Shown here: positions 1 to 9,456 of the stretch, piece after piece
How the letters are laid out: each line of letters starts with the position of its first letter
How positions within the stretch are numbered: position 1 is the first letter of the stretch
The notes under the pieces: model-generated
Databases searched by the model: none
The model's input: only the letters and a program-made list of their open reading frames with translations
What the model was told of the DNA's origin: nothing
Assembly: GCA_905480645.1 (NCBI GenBank)
Contig: CAJQRC010000037.1
Location: 44,357 to 108,356 of the forward strand
DNA length: 64,000 bases
Source of the DNA: an uncultured Tateyamaria sp.
Lineage (GTDB): Bacteria > Pseudomonadota > Alphaproteobacteria > Rhodobacterales > Rhodobacteraceae
Reading direction: 5' to 3'
Translations under genes and position numbers: made by a program

Positions 1-119
1 GCACGCATAAATAACCCAAAATCACCTTGCACAGCGGCAAAAGTAAAATAAATCCCTAAAGCGAATGCTGTAACGAAATAAATAATCATTCCCAATGTTG
101 GGCGGGTTTTGCTGGTCAT
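1..119 (-). CDS. Septum formation initiator, FtsB/DivIC family (N-terminal part only)
   Basis: Reading leftwards from the ATG at 119 gives about 39 codons before the window edge. The start (MTSKTRPTLG) is followed by a single hydrophobic segment at about residues 10-30 and a GDFGLF stretch. Short proteins with this design, one membrane helix followed by a coiled coil, belong to the FtsB/DivIC family, which bridges division proteins at the septum. The coiled coil would lie outside the window. The gene is downstream of pgk on the same strand. The family call is from recognition of a short N-terminus, so it is moderate. Confidence 0.6.
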   Translation of the reverse strand, partial: MTSKTRPTLGMIIYFVTAFALGIYFTFAAVQGDFGLFMR

Positions 120-133
120 GTGCTCTGCCTTGT

Positions 134-159
134 GCCGTTTTACTTTGAACGGCTTTTTT
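134..159 (+). terminator. Terminator-shaped hairpin between pgk and the FtsB-like gene
   Basis: A 6-bp stem GCCGTT/AACGGC (134-139 with 148-153) and an 8-nt loop are followed directly by six T residues on the plus strand. The shape is that of an intrinsic terminator for plus-strand transcription, but both flanking genes lie on the minus strand. It may stop antisense transcripts or be incidental. Confidence 0.35.
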
Positions 160-235
160 CATTATTGCACATGTGATTCGCTCTGTGAATCCCCTTTCTA
201 CAATTTTTTACCAGCTAAAAAATTAGAATAAAATA

Positions 236-1420
236 TTATAGCAAGGCCGCAATACCTGGTAGTTTTTTACCTTCCATCCATTCAAGAAACGCGCCGCCTG
301 CTGTAGAAACGTAACTGAATTCGTCGACCACTCCAGCTTGATTTAACGCTGCTACGGTATCTCCACCGCCCGCAACGGTGATCAGACTTCCTGATAAAGT
401 GAAAGCGGCGGCGGCTTTTGATGCTTTCATAGTTGCTGTATTAAATGGCTCAATCTCAAAGGCTCCGAGTGGACCATTCCAAATTAAAGTTTTGAGAGAT
501 CGAAATTCTGTTATGATGTCTTCCGTTGTCTTATCACCAGCGTCAAGAACCATTTCATCTGGTTTCAATTGAGTTTGAGTGTTCAGTGAAATAATTTTAT
601 TGGGTGCGTGAGCGGCGAATATGGTTGAAATACGACCGTCTCTGGGCAGAATAATGCGGCAGTTTTCAGCATCGGCGGTGGCAAGAATACTTCGTGCAAT
701 ATTATGTAAATCAGGTTCTTGCAATGAAGAGCCAAGTTCTGCACCTTGAGCGGCCAGAAATGTATTAGCCATGCCTCCGCCAATAACCAATGTGTCAATT
801 TTTTTGACAAGATTCTGCAATAATTCTAATTTACTAGATACTTTAGCACCGCCAACCACAGCACCAACTGGACGGAGGGGATTGGATAAAGCGCTTTTTA
901 ATGCGTTCAATTCAATTTGCATTAAGTGGCCTGCGCAGGACGGTAAAAGTTTTGCGACCCCCACAGTTGAGGCATGGGATCTATGACAGGTTGAAAATGC
1001 GTCATTGCAAAAAATGTCCCCTAGTGTCGCTAAAAATTGTGCCAGCGCTGGAGTGTTCTGTTCTTCCATTTCGTTAAATCGCATATTTTCAAGTAATATT
1101 ACTGCATCTGAGGGTTTCTCATTTATCCAGTCACGTGACGGATTATCGGTGAAGAAAACTGGACATTTAAAAGTTATTTCTAAAGTTGGAACTAACTGTT
1201 GGAGAGACAACTTAGGATTTACTTTGCCATTGGGGCGGCCTAGATGGGCTAGAAGGATGGGACTGCCGCCCTTTGATTTTATATCATTAATTGTTGTGGC
1301 AATCCGCTCAATCCTTGTTGCATCGGTTATGTGACCGTTTTCCATCGGAACGTTGATATCGACGCGCGTTAGAACGCGTTTGCCATTCAATTCCATATCA
1401 TCCAGTGTTTTCCAATTCAT
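236..1420 (-). CDS. pgk: Phosphoglycerate kinase
   Basis: Interconverts 1,3-bisphosphoglycerate plus ADP and 3-phosphoglycerate plus ATP in cytosolic glycolysis and gluconeogenesis. The 394-residue length is normal for the family. Visible signatures are the N-terminal RVDINVP substrate loop, HLGRP, the GGAKVSSK segment, and a C-terminal nucleotide-binding stretch with WNGPLGAFE and GGGDTVAA. The frame stays open upstream to 1480, but the ATG at 1420 is preferred: it is preceded by AGGAG at good spacing and begins with the family-typical [16 protein letters not shown]. The gene is divergent from the cyclophilin pair and precedes the FtsB-like gene. Confidence 0.96.
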   Translation of the reverse strand: MNWKTLDDMELNGKRVLTRVDINVPMENGHITDATRIERIATTINDIKSKGGSPILLAHLGRPNGKVNPKLSLQQLVPTLEITFKCPVFFTDNPSRDWINEKPSDAVILLENMRFNEMEEQNTPALAQFLATLGDIFCNDAFSTCHRSHASTVGVAKLLPSCAGHLMQIELNALKSALSNPLRPVGAVVGGAKVSSKLELLQNLVKKIDTLVIGGGMANTFLAAQGAELGSSLQEPDLHNIARSILATADAENCRIILPRDGRISTIFAAHAPNKIISLNTQTQLKPDEMVLDAGDKTTEDIITEFRSLKTLIWNGPLGAFEIEPFNTATMKASKAAAAFTLSGSLITVAGGGDTVAALNQAGVVDEFSYVSTAGGAFLEWMEGKKLPGIAALL

Positions 1421-1547
1421 CGTTGACACTCCTTGATTTGAATTTGGACTATGCATCGCTACAATTTCCCCGCAGGTCAATGCATCACTTGTTCCTTAGC
1501 CACTCAAGGCTTAGATACTAGAAAAACCATAAATCAGAAAGAAAGCT

Positions 1548-2054
1548 ATGTCCGAGATCAAAGACCCAGAAAACACTATCCTTATGGAACTTAAGGGTGG
1601 AACAGTTACAATTGAACTAATGCCCGATGTAGCGCCTCTCCATACTGCGCGTATGAAAGAACTCGTTAGGTCAGGTGAATATGATAATGTCGCTTTTCAC
1701 AGGGTGATTGACAGCTTTATGGCACAAACGGGCGATGTTCAACATGGCGACATGGAGGACGGATTTAACATTCGAATGGCTGGTACTGGTGGCTCTGATA
1801 AACCAGATTTGCCCGCTGAGTTTTCAAAATTACCGCATGACCGAGGTTCAATTGGTGCGGCCCGCTCTGCCAGCCCTGACAGTGCTAACAGTCAGTTTTT
1901 TATCAATTTTGCAGATAATAACTTCCTCAACGGTCAATATACTGTGTACGGCCGAGTTACGGCAGGTATGGAGCACGTTGATGCTATTTCTCGCGGTGAA
2001 CCACCTGCGGAGCCTGACCGTATGATAAGCGTTAAGGTAGCAGCGGATGTATAA
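1548..2054 (+). CDS. Cytoplasmic peptidyl-prolyl cis-trans isomerase, cyclophilin type
   Basis: Catalyses cis-trans isomerisation of X-Pro bonds. The 168 residues form one cyclophilin domain: FHRVI with the catalytic Arg, then MAQTGD, then SANSQFFI, and NGQYTVYGRV near the end. There is no signal peptide, so a cytosolic location is likely, unlike the next gene. The stop codon overlaps the next start by 8 bp, which indicates a two-gene operon with coupled translation. The short promoter region (1421-1547) is shared divergently with pgk. Confidence 0.93.
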   Translation: MSEIKDPENTILMELKGGTVTIELMPDVAPLHTARMKELVRSGEYDNVAFHRVIDSFMAQTGDVQHGDMEDGFNIRMAGTGGSDKPDLPAEFSKLPHDRGSIGAARSASPDSANSQFFINFADNNFLNGQYTVYGRVTAGMEHVDAISRGEPPAEPDRMISVKVAADV

Positions 2055-2601
2055 AGCTCTACTTACCGTGCTCGCTTTAGCCGCAACACCAGTTTTGGCG
2101 ACAGGCATAGAGATAAATGTGGAGGGCGAGGGTGCAAATGGCGTCATTGTCATTGATCTTTTTGAGGATGTTGCGCCTGCTCATGTGAAGAGAATTGCTA
2201 ACCTAGCTGCTGAGGGCAAATATGATGGTGTGGCGTTTCATCGGGTAATTGACGGATTTATGGCGCAAACTGGAGATGTTCAATTTGCAAATATAACAGA
2301 TTATGATTCCAATGCTGCAGGCCGGGGTGGCTCTGAATACCCTGACATTAAAGCAGAATTTTCTGAGAAACCATTTGTGCGTGGAACCGTAGGAATGGCC
2401 CGTAGCCAAGATGTGAATTCGGCTAACAGCCAGTTCTTTATTATGTTTGATCGGGGTGATTTTTTGAATGGACAATATACTGTGGTCGGAGAAGTAACCT
2501 CAGGATTGGAGGTGCTTGATCAAATTAAGCGAGGACAGTCTCAGTCAGGAGCGATAGATGGTGCTCCAGACGTGATGAAGTCAGTAGTCGTAACGAACTA
2601 A
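2047..2601 (+). CDS. Exported peptidyl-prolyl cis-trans isomerase, cyclophilin type
   Basis: This is a second cyclophilin, 184 residues, with the same core motifs as its neighbour (FHRVIDGFMAQTGD, SANSQFFIM, NGQYTVVGEV). It differs by an N-terminal signal peptide: a short basic start, hydrophobic residues 4-16, and a probable cleavage after PVLA. It therefore likely assists folding in the periplasm. The start overlaps the end of the preceding cyclophilin gene by 8 bp. The pair looks like a tandem duplication in which one copy gained, or one lost, an export signal. A strong hairpin follows the stop codon. Confidence 0.93.
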   Translation: MYKALLTVLALAATPVLATGIEINVEGEGANGVIVIDLFEDVAPAHVKRIANLAAEGKYDGVAFHRVIDGFMAQTGDVQFANITDYDSNAAGRGGSEYPDIKAEFSEKPFVRGTVGMARSQDVNSANSQFFIMFDRGDFLNGQYTVVGEVTSGLEVLDQIKRGQSQSGAIDGAPDVMKSVVVTN

Positions 2602-2603
2602 AA

Positions 2604-2633
2604 AAGCTTCGGCACTTGAAAGTGCCGAAGCTT
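2604..2633. terminator. Bidirectional intrinsic terminator
   Basis: A perfect 13-bp stem (2604-2616 with 2621-2633) encloses a TGAA loop. It lies 2 bp after the cyclophilin stop and 28 bp from the convergent bactofilin stop. On the minus strand the stem is followed by TTTT, and on the plus strand by AATTTTA, so it can serve both converging transcripts. Confidence 0.9.
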
Positions 2634-2660
2634 AATTTTATCTCAGGGAATAGAATAACG

Positions 2661-3161
2661 TCACCCAGCAACAGGCGGTGGAGTTGTGGGGATAGCGCCT
2701 TTCGGCTTGCTACCAGAATTGAGAGGGTCATCTTGTCTCTGAACAGATCCCTCAAAGTGAGCACCGCTCTCGATTGCTATTGTTTTGTGAATAATATCCC
2801 CCTCAACACGGGCTGTAGATGTCAGCCGCACTTTGAGACCACGAACACGCCCAACGATTCGGCCGTTTACGATTACATCGTCAGCTACTACTTCACCTTT
2901 GATTGTAGCACTTTCTCCGATCGTTAACAGATGAGCGCGTATGTCACCTTCCACAGTGCCCTCAACTTGGATATCACCAGTAGTCTTCATATTGCCAGTC
3001 ACATGTAAATCAGCAGACAAAATAGACGCTGGTGGTTTTGTTTTCGGTGGGTTTGACTTGTATTCGGACGATTTTGGTGCCGTCGGTGCTGCTCCTACTC
3101 CTGCAGGGGATGCTGCATCCAAACTTGGACTTGGTTCGTTAATTTTATTTTTAGAAAACAT
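2661..3161 (-). CDS. Bactofilin (polymer-forming cytoskeletal protein)
   Basis: Bactofilins self-assemble without nucleotide into filaments or membrane-associated sheets that position cell-wall enzymes. The 166 residues show the family layout: a disordered Pro/Ser/Ala-rich N-terminus (1-45), a central right-handed beta-helix core (about 47-140) of short repeats of the type GDIxVEGTVEGDI and IVGRVRGLKV, and a Pro-rich tail. Its start overlaps the end of the M23 peptidase gene by 11 bp on the same strand. Bactofilin next to a LytM-type peptidase is a recurrent arrangement in proteobacteria and implies a joint role in local peptidoglycan remodelling. Confidence 0.92.
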   Translation of the reverse strand: MFSKNKINEPSPSLDAASPAGVGAAPTAPKSSEYKSNPPKTKPPASILSADLHVTGNMKTTGDIQVEGTVEGDIRAHLLTIGESATIKGEVVADDVIVNGRIVGRVRGLKVRLTSTARVEGDIIHKTIAIESGAHFEGSVQRQDDPLNSGSKPKGAIPTTPPPVAG

Positions 3162-4485
3162 CGTTTGCTGCCTTGATATAGATCATCGGGTTAACCGCTT
3201 TATCGCCGACGCGAACTTCATAATGCAAATGCACTCCAGTTGCTCGACCTGAAGAACCCATAGCACCAATTCTATCTCCACGCGAGACCCTTTGCCCAAC
3301 TTTTACTTTAAGCCTGGATAAGTGGGCATATCTCGTTTCGATACCGAATTCATGTTGGATCTTAATCAGACGACCATAACCCGAATGCCAGCCCGAATGC
3401 GTTACCACGCCATCTGCAGTTGCATAAATTGGCGTTCCACTTGACGCAGCAAAGTCAACACCACGATGCATCCTACGCCCACCAGTTTTAGGATCTCGTC
3501 GTAGTCCGAATTGGGAGGTGAAGCGGAATGCGGATTTAACAGGTGTTGCAAAGGGTGCTTTTTGCGCCGCAATACGGTAAAGGTTTAGCTGATCCATTTG
3601 ATTTAAAATTTTGTTTGCTCGTAAGTTGTCAGGGGATGGTTTGAGGTCACCTTGGATCGAGAAAACAAGTGGTGTTAACGGTCCGCCTTGGCCGGAATAT
3701 CTTCCTCGAACTTGTTCTATGATACGCTCTGTAGACATCCCTGCGGAGCGAAACATTTTATCAAGTGGTGCGACAGAGATAGTCATAGCCTCCTCAAGTT
3801 GCCGAAAAATTTGGTCATTTTCTTCCTGCATTAAAGCTATTTCTAATTTTAAATCCTCTGCGGTTATAAGTGCTGTTTGCATGTCATCGGTTGTCTGGTC
3901 ACGCTCGGCAGCCGTACGTGTCAAGGCACCGGCCACAAAGTCTATCAAACCATTGGGAGCTACTACTTTATTAACTTTTTGTGTTTCACCGTTTGGGGAT
4001 TGTTTATCAAATTGAGCCAATTGATTTCTAACTGTTTCGCGATCTTTCATCGTACTGCGTAACGTATTTTGAATGACCTCGATACCGGATTCCAATTCCC
4101 GGCGGCGAGTTTCAGAAGACAGCAATTGGGATTGCATTATCGAAATTTGTGTTAACGCTGAAGTGAAGCGTTCCTGTGCTGCAAGAGCTTCCTCGGCACG
4201 TTTGTCTCGTTGGAGCGACAAATCGTTTAATCTTTGTTTGTATGTAGTTTGATCACGCTTGGCCTGCTCACGAAAGTTACCTGCACCAATACTATCCATA
4301 AGTATTATAGCTGTCGCGACAATCGTCCAAGCAACAATAAGTGAGCTACCAGCTAAAGCAATTAGTTGAGTTCCAGAGCGCAGCCGGATGAAACGAGTAT
4401 CGTTATCGGACTTTAGAAATACCCTGCGTTCTGGAAAAAAACTCTCCAGTAGCTTATGCAACTTTATTTTAAGATTTGTTCGCAA
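3151..4485 (-). CDS. Membrane-anchored M23 family peptidoglycan endopeptidase
   Basis: Predicted zinc endopeptidase that cuts peptide cross-links in peptidoglycan. The 444 residues contain a cytoplasmic basic N-terminus, one membrane helix (about 34-60), a long coiled-coil periplasmic region (about 70-240) and a C-terminal LytM domain (about 325-435). The HRGVDF segment (His and Asp zinc ligands) and HLHYE (His ligand and catalytic His) are intact, so it should be active rather than a degenerate activator. The N-terminal part resembles the DUF5930 region of Rhodobacterales homologues. It is translationally coupled to bactofilin, which probably localises it. Confidence 0.9.
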   Translation of the reverse strand: MRTNLKIKLHKLLESFFPERRVFLKSDNDTRFIRLRSGTQLIALAGSSLIVAWTIVATAIILMDSIGAGNFREQAKRDQTTYKQRLNDLSLQRDKRAEEALAAQERFTSALTQISIMQSQLLSSETRRRELESGIEVIQNTLRSTMKDRETVRNQLAQFDKQSPNGETQKVNKVVAPNGLIDFVAGALTRTAAERDQTTDDMQTALITAEDLKLEIALMQEENDQIFRQLEEAMTISVAPLDKMFRSAGMSTERIIEQVRGRYSGQGGPLTPLVFSIQGDLKPSPDNLRANKILNQMDQLNLYRIAAQKAPFATPVKSAFRFTSQFGLRRDPKTGGRRMHRGVDFAASSGTPIYATADGVVTHSGWHSGYGRLIKIQHEFGIETRYAHLSRLKVKVGQRVSRGDRIGAMGSSGRATGVHLHYEVRVGDKAVNPMIYIKAANDVF

Positions 4486-4655
4486 ATAAATGTCCTTAGT
4501 ATCAGACGAGTTGGAAAATCGAGAATGATGTTATTGAGCCCAATTTTATAATAAAGTGTACATTAAATCGGGGCAAGCCTAGCTGATTATTTAGCATATT
4601 TCAGGTATGAAATAGTGTAAATTTGGCGGAAAACCGCGCATATTAATATCGTCGT

Positions 4656-5465
4656 TTAGTCTGCGACGGCAAGTGGCCAGTAAAAATCTGGTGGCAGGCC
4701 AGCTTCAGCTCGTTTTTCCTCATTGAACGGTGGCTTAAGAGGGCTGTGAAAATAGGTCTGAACTAAGTCGTGAAAAACAGTTTTTGGGTCAAGATTTTCT
4801 CTACCGCAAAGAAAATGGAACCATTTTGAACCGTAAGCAACGTGAGCTACTTCCTCTGCGTATATAGTTTCCAAAGCATCTACTACATCATCAACTTTTG
4901 CCTTGCGAAAGACCTCTATCATACCGGGTGTAACATCAAGGCCACGGGCTTCGAGAACCATGGGAACAACTGCAAGTCTACCCATAAAATCGTTTGCTGT
5001 ATCTTCAGCTGCACGCCACATACCGGCATGCGCAGGCAGTGCTCCATAATGGCTTCCCATTTTTTCAAGGCAATCACACATTAAATTAAAATGTTTTGAC
5101 TCTTCGTCGGCGGCTTTTACCCAATCATCAAAAAAACCAATAGGCATTGGTATGTGAGAAAACCGTGCGATGATGTCCCAATGTAGGTCTACTGCGTTGA
5201 GTTCTATGTGAGCAACAGCATGCAATAACGCAATGCGGCCCTGAGGTGAGCCGGAGCGACGCCGCGGCACGTCACGCGGGCTGAGCAATTGTGGTGTGGC
5301 GGGTCTTGCTGGGTGATTTGGTGGATTGGCCGTGCCAACATCTGGTTTGTTTTCGTTTTTCCTTGCCATATGCCATTTTTTGGCGAATCCACGTGAAAGA
5401 GCTGTTTTTTCACGCCCGCCTGCGGTTCGAAGAACTTCTTCCGCCATTTGTGCCAGCGATTGCAT
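4656..5465 (-). CDS. DUF455 family ferritin-like protein
   Basis: The function is not established for this family. The 269 residues hold a ferritin-like helical bundle with probable metal ligands in DEESKHF and in the EEVAHVAYG segment, the E-x-x-H pattern used by di-iron proteins. The N-terminal 70 residues are basic and low in complexity. The frame is open further upstream, but the ATG at 5465 is favoured because it shares one base with the stop of the peroxiredoxin gene (TAATG), a classic coupled junction. Pairing with a peroxiredoxin hints at an oxidative-stress or iron link, which is inference. Confidence 0.8.
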   Translation of the reverse strand: MQSLAQMAEEVLRTAGGREKTALSRGFAKKWHMARKNENKPDVGTANPPNHPARPATPQLLSPRDVPRRRSGSPQGRIALLHAVAHIELNAVDLHWDIIARFSHIPMPIGFFDDWVKAADEESKHFNLMCDCLEKMGSHYGALPAHAGMWRAAEDTANDFMGRLAVVPMVLEARGLDVTPGMIEVFRKAKVDDVVDALETIYAEEVAHVAYGSKWFHFLCGRENLDPKTVFHDLVQTYFHSPLKPPFNEEKRAEAGLPPDFYWPLAVAD

Positions 5466-5929
5466 TATAGTTTTTCTATTAATGCTAAAACTTCCTCTGC
5501 ATGGCCTGCAACTTTTACTTTCTGCCATACCATTGCAATATGTCCATTTCCATCAATGAGATATGTGGTCCTTTCAATACCCATGTACTTTTTCCCATAC
5601 ATATTTTTCTCTTTCCAAACTCCATAATCTTCGCAAACGCTTCCTTTCTCATCAGATAATAATGGTACTTTTAGATTATGTTTAGTTGTGAATTTTACGT
5701 GACTACTGATGCCGTCTTTTGAAATGCCAAAAACCTTTGCGCCTTTTGCAACAAATGCTTCTATTTTAGCGGAAAACGCTATAGATTCAGTTGTGCACCC
5801 AGGAGTGTCATCCCTTGGATAAAAAAACAAAACAACTGGATTACCTTTTAGTGACGATAGGGTAATCATAGTGCCATCAGTCTGTGGTAGTGTGAAGTTT
5901 GGTGCTTGGTCCATAACATTTAACATCAT
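5465..5929 (-). CDS. bcp: Thiol peroxidase, Bcp/PrxQ peroxiredoxin
   Basis: Reduces hydrogen and organic peroxides using thioredoxin. The 154-residue thioredoxin-fold protein has the peroxidatic motif DTPGCTTES with Cys45. The usual resolving cysteine five residues later (Cys50 in E. coli Bcp) is isoleucine here. The only other Cys is Cys99 (GSVCEDYG), so the enzyme may act as an atypical or 1-Cys form. Three ATGs cluster at the start (codons 1, 2 and 6), and the first was kept. The gene is followed by the DUF455 gene with a 1-base overlap and is divergent from the AsmA-like gene 67 bp away. Confidence 0.93.
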   Translation of the reverse strand: MMLNVMDQAPNFTLPQTDGTMITLSSLKGNPVVLFFYPRDDTPGCTTESIAFSAKIEAFVAKGAKVFGISKDGISSHVKFTTKHNLKVPLLSDEKGSVCEDYGVWKEKNMYGKKYMGIERTTYLIDGNGHIAMVWQKVKVAGHAEEVLALIEKL

Positions 5930-5996
5930 CTGGCCTTTTTCAGATTTATAGTGAATTTAGTAGGGGATTATAGGGCATACCAGTAAGAATACAGTA

Positions 5997-8900
5997 ATGA
6001 ATGATAATGAAAATAATAAACCTTTGAAACAACCTAAACCTGTGTACAAAAGCTTTTGGCAACGTGTTGCAATTGTCAGTTTTGTTTTTCTGCTTTTCGT
6101 GATGATTACTTTGAGTTTGATTTACTATCATGTAATAGGTTGGAACTTTAAAGCTCCAGATTGGGTTCGTAATAGTATTGAAATTCGTTCAGCGGAAGCT
6201 TTAGGCTCGGCAGAATTAAATTTTGATGCGTTGGATTTGTTAATTGATTCTAGCTTAAAACCGCAAGTTTTAATGACAAATGTTAAGTTAACCACAAAAA
6301 CTGGAATTGAGATTATAGCATTTTCTGAGGTCCGTGCAGAGCTATCACTTAGTCATCTAATTCAAGGTCAATTACAACTTACCAACATGAGTGTAAGCGG
6401 CGTTTTCGTCAGTTTGCGACGCTTGCCAAACGGGTCAATTGTCGTGTCAGGCGGTCTGGACCTTACTGCGCCGCACCAGCAGGCCGCAACAGTTGCTCAG
6501 TTGATCAACCGATTTGATAGATTATTGAATTTGCCAATTCTGGCTGATCTGACTAGCGCTGAGATTCAAGCGCTAAATTTACAGATAGAAGATCAATCTT
6601 TGGAACGGATATGGACTATTGATGGTGGCCGCTTGAGCTTCAAACGTGATGGTAACACCATACAGGCAAAAACGGACCTTGCTTTGCTTAATGGAGGTCA
6701 AGGTGTTGCGACCTTAGAGGCAAATTACAAAAGTATAATTGGCGCTACCGCAGCAGATTTTGGTTTAAATATAAAGGATATTGAGGCTGGTGACCTTGCT
6801 GCTTTAGCGCCTCCATTCGCTTGGCTGAACGTGCTTCATGCTCCAATTTCAGGTTCATTAATAGGCGGAATTACCGATGAAGGTTCGTTGCTTCCTGTGA
6901 ACGCTACGCTGGCCATAGGAGAGGGAGTATTGCAACCAATCGATGAAACGCGTCCCATCCCGTTTTCCTCGGCGCGAAGTTATTTTCGTTATGATCCAGC
7001 GCTCAGTATTTTGACTTTTGACGAGCTGTCTGTGGTTAGCCCATGGATTACCGGCGAAATGATTGGGCAAGCTTTCTTGGATGTAAGCGACATTGGAGGT
7101 TTTGAAAATCTTGTAGGCCGATTTAAATCCAATACAGTTCAGGTCAACCCGGACGATTTATATCCTGAAGCTATCTCAATAGAGTCTGTTGAGATGGATT
7201 TTAAACTTTTGCTCAACCCTTTCCGTCTGCACATTGGTCAGTTGCTGCTTCATGACAACGGACAGACTTTACAAGTTGAAGCAAATTTGGAAACTGAGCC
7301 AGACGGTTGGAGTTATAATTTCGATGCGCATTTGGATGGTCTATCATCTGAAAGGTTACTGGCAATTTGGCCTTCAGGCTTAAAACCGCGTACTCGTAGA
7401 TGGATTAGTGAAAATATTATAGCTGGCAGCCTAAGCAACATAGACGCAGTGCTGCGCGGACAACCAGGTTTGAAGCCCAACTTGTTTTTGGGATTTACCT
7501 ACGAAAAAGGTGTGGTGCGGTATGCAAAAAACCTGCCTTTTATAACCGATGCAAATGGTACGGCTACCCTTCTTAATGACCGTTTTGTCGCAACTTTAAA
7601 CAAAGGGAAAGTTAAGGCTAAGAAAGGAGGAATTGTCGATGTTTCTGGAACATCGTTTATTATTCCAGATGTTACGTTTGGGCCTGGGGCGCCTGGTGTA
7701 GTGCGATTAAAAACAAGTAGCTATGTAACTGGGATGCTCTCTCTTTTAGATCAGCCACCGTTATCAATTATGAAAAAAGCTGGTCGTGACCCCACGATTG
7801 CAGATGGACGCCTGAAGGTAGCTGGTACACTCTCGATGCCGCTTAGACGTGGGTTAAAGCCAGAAGATTTTACTTTTAGTATGCTCGGTACCGCTTCCGA
7901 TATTGTTAGCACAAAAGTGGTTGAAGGCAGACTTCTTGAATCTAAGACTTTACAGATCTCAGCCGACAACCTTGGAGTTACAATTTCTGGAAAAGGAATG
8001 CTGGACAAAGTAGCATTTGATGTAGTTTGGAACCAACCGCTTGGTAATAAGTCTATGCCAAGCAAGCTGGAGGGCTCATTAGAATTATCTGAACATATGT
8101 TAAAAGCATTTAGTATCGGTCTGCCGTCCAAAATGGTGTCAGGTGAAGGTTCTGCGAATATTGAGCTTGCCATGCCTTTACGGGGTGGGGCGCCAAGTTT
8201 CCGGCTCGATAGTAATTTGACGGGTCTGCAAATTTCTGCACCATGGATCAATTGGAGCAAGCCAGCCGCTACGTATGGAAAACTATCTATTGCCGGCGTT
8301 CTTAGTAACCCCCCGCGTGTGGAAAATATTGATATTGATGTGCCAGGTTTGAAAGCAAATGGAAGTATTACTTTATTAGAGGCTGATGGTGGACTGAATT
8401 TGGCCCGCTTTGACGCAGTGCAAGTGGGTGAATGGATAAAAGGGCCCGTTGATTTGGTTGGGCGTGGTGCTGGGGTGCCGCCAGCTATTGTTGTTCGCGC
8501 TGGAATATTAGACTTGAGAAAAGCAAATTTTGGTGGCGATAATACGAAGGGTGGTGTGAAAAAAAATGACGAATTAATAGCTGATCAACCTATAAGCGTA
8601 TCGCTGGAACTTCTTCAGGTTACGGACACTATATCTCTTACAGATTTGAATGGTGAATTTGATTTATCTGGCGGACTTAATGGAAAGTTCAAAGCCAAAG
8701 TTAATAATGGTGCGACTGTCAATGGTCACGTTTTACCGCAGAATGGACGTAGTGCTGTTCTGATAACATCCGAAGAAGCGGGTGGTGTGGCTGCTTCGTT
8801 AGGAATCTTTAAAAAAGCCCGCGGTGGTACGCTTTCACTCACTTTATTACCGATTGGAGATGCGTCTTTTGATGGAGTTTTGAACGTGACTGATACAAGC

Positions 8901-9434
8901 ATTCAGGACGCTCCTTTCATTGGTGCTTTACTTAATGCAATAAGCATTGTTGGTTTATTTGATCAACTGGACGGCAGTGGCATTCGCTTCCAAGATGTCG
9001 AAGCAAAGTTTCGTCTCAATCCATCAAACTTAGTGTTAACACAGGCCAGCGCGGTTGGCCCGTCTATAGGTTTGTCAATGGATGGCACTCTTGATGCTGC
9101 TAACTCAATTTTGGATATGCGCGGGGTAATTTCACCAATTTATTTGTTAAACGGAATTGGAAGTTTTCTTACTCGTAAAGGTGAAGGCCTGATTGGTTTT
9201 AATTATACTCTAAGTGGGCAAACAAGTGAGCCCAAGGTTACAGTAAATCCCATGTCAGCATTGACACCTGGTGTATTTCGCGATTTGTTTCGTGCCGCTT
9301 CTCCGAATTTGTCAACTATAGATGGTGATGCTGCTGTGCCAGAGTTACCAAAAGCGTTCGTGCTAGATGCAGTCCCGAATTTTTCATCTGAAGAAATGCT
9401 GGAAGAACGCCAGCAACGGCTTGATGACCGCTGA
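5997..9434 (+). CDS. AsmA/YhdP-like DUF3971 membrane protein
   Basis: A large (1145 residues) protein with one N-terminal membrane helix (about 26-50) and then a long beta-rich periplasmic region. It resembles the DUF3971 and AsmA-C families, which in Gram-negative bacteria (YhdP, TamB, AsmA) form hydrophobic grooves thought to carry phospholipid between inner and outer membranes. The C-terminal part (about 960-1110), with [10 protein letters not shown] and [13 protein letters not shown], matches the AsmA-C end region. Lipid transport is inferred from the family. The queA start lies 23 bp after the stop, and they are probably co-transcribed. Confidence 0.82.
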   Translation: MNDNENNKPLKQPKPVYKSFWQRVAIVSFVFLLFVMITLSLIYYHVIGWNFKAPDWVRNSIEIRSAEALGSAELNFDALDLLIDSSLKPQVLMTNVKLTTKTGIEIIAFSEVRAELSLSHLIQGQLQLTNMSVSGVFVSLRRLPNGSIVVSGGLDLTAPHQQAATVAQLINRFDRLLNLPILADLTSAEIQALNLQIEDQSLERIWTIDGGRLSFKRDGNTIQAKTDLALLNGGQGVATLEANYKSIIGATAADFGLNIKDIEAGDLAALAPPFAWLNVLHAPISGSLIGGITDEGSLLPVNATLAIGEGVLQPIDETRPIPFSSARSYFRYDPALSILTFDELSVVSPWITGEMIGQAFLDVSDIGGFENLVGRFKSNTVQVNPDDLYPEAISIESVEMDFKLLLNPFRLHIGQLLLHDNGQTLQVEANLETEPDGWSYNFDAHLDGLSSERLLAIWPSGLKPRTRRWISENIIAGSLSNIDAVLRGQPGLKPNLFLGFTYEKGVVRYAKNLPFITDANGTATLLNDRFVATLNKGKVKAKKGGIVDVSGTSFIIPDVTFGPGAPGVVRLKTSSYVTGMLSLLDQPPLSIMKKAGRDPTIADGRLKVAGTLSMPLRRGLKPEDFTFSMLGTASDIVSTKVVEGRLLESKTLQISADNLGVTISGKGMLDKVAFDVVWNQPLGNKSMPSKLEGSLELSEHMLKAFSIGLPSKMVSGEGSANIELAMPLRGGAPSFRLDSNLTGLQISAPWINWSKPAATYGKLSIAGVLSNPPRVENIDIDVPGLKANGSITLLEADGGLNLARFDAVQVGEWIKGPVDLVGRGAGVPPAIVVRAGILDLRKANFGGDNTKGGVKKNDELIADQPISVSLELLQVTDTISLTDLNGEFDLSGGLNGKFKAKVNNGATVNGHVLPQNGRSAVLITSEEAGGVAASLGIFKKARGGTLSLTLLPIGDASFDGVLNVTDTSIQDAPFIGALLNAISIVGLFDQLDGSGIRFQDVEAKFRLNPSNLVLTQASAVGPSIGLSMDGTLDAANSILDMRGVISPIYLLNGIGSFLTRKGEGLIGFNYTLSGQTSEPKVTVNPMSALTPGVFRDLFRAASPNLSTIDGDAAVPELPKAFVLDAVPNFSSEEMLEERQQRLDDR

Positions 9435-9456
9435 AAGCGTAGCTAAAGCCAGTCGG

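Noticed and set aside
3611..4062. Plus-strand frames of 134 and 61 codons
   Set aside because: They lie antisense inside the M23 peptidase gene, whose motifs are intact, and they have no ribosome-binding site or family resemblance.
7751..8260. 169-codon minus-strand frame
   Set aside because: Antisense inside the AsmA-like gene, with no start signal and no recognisable features.
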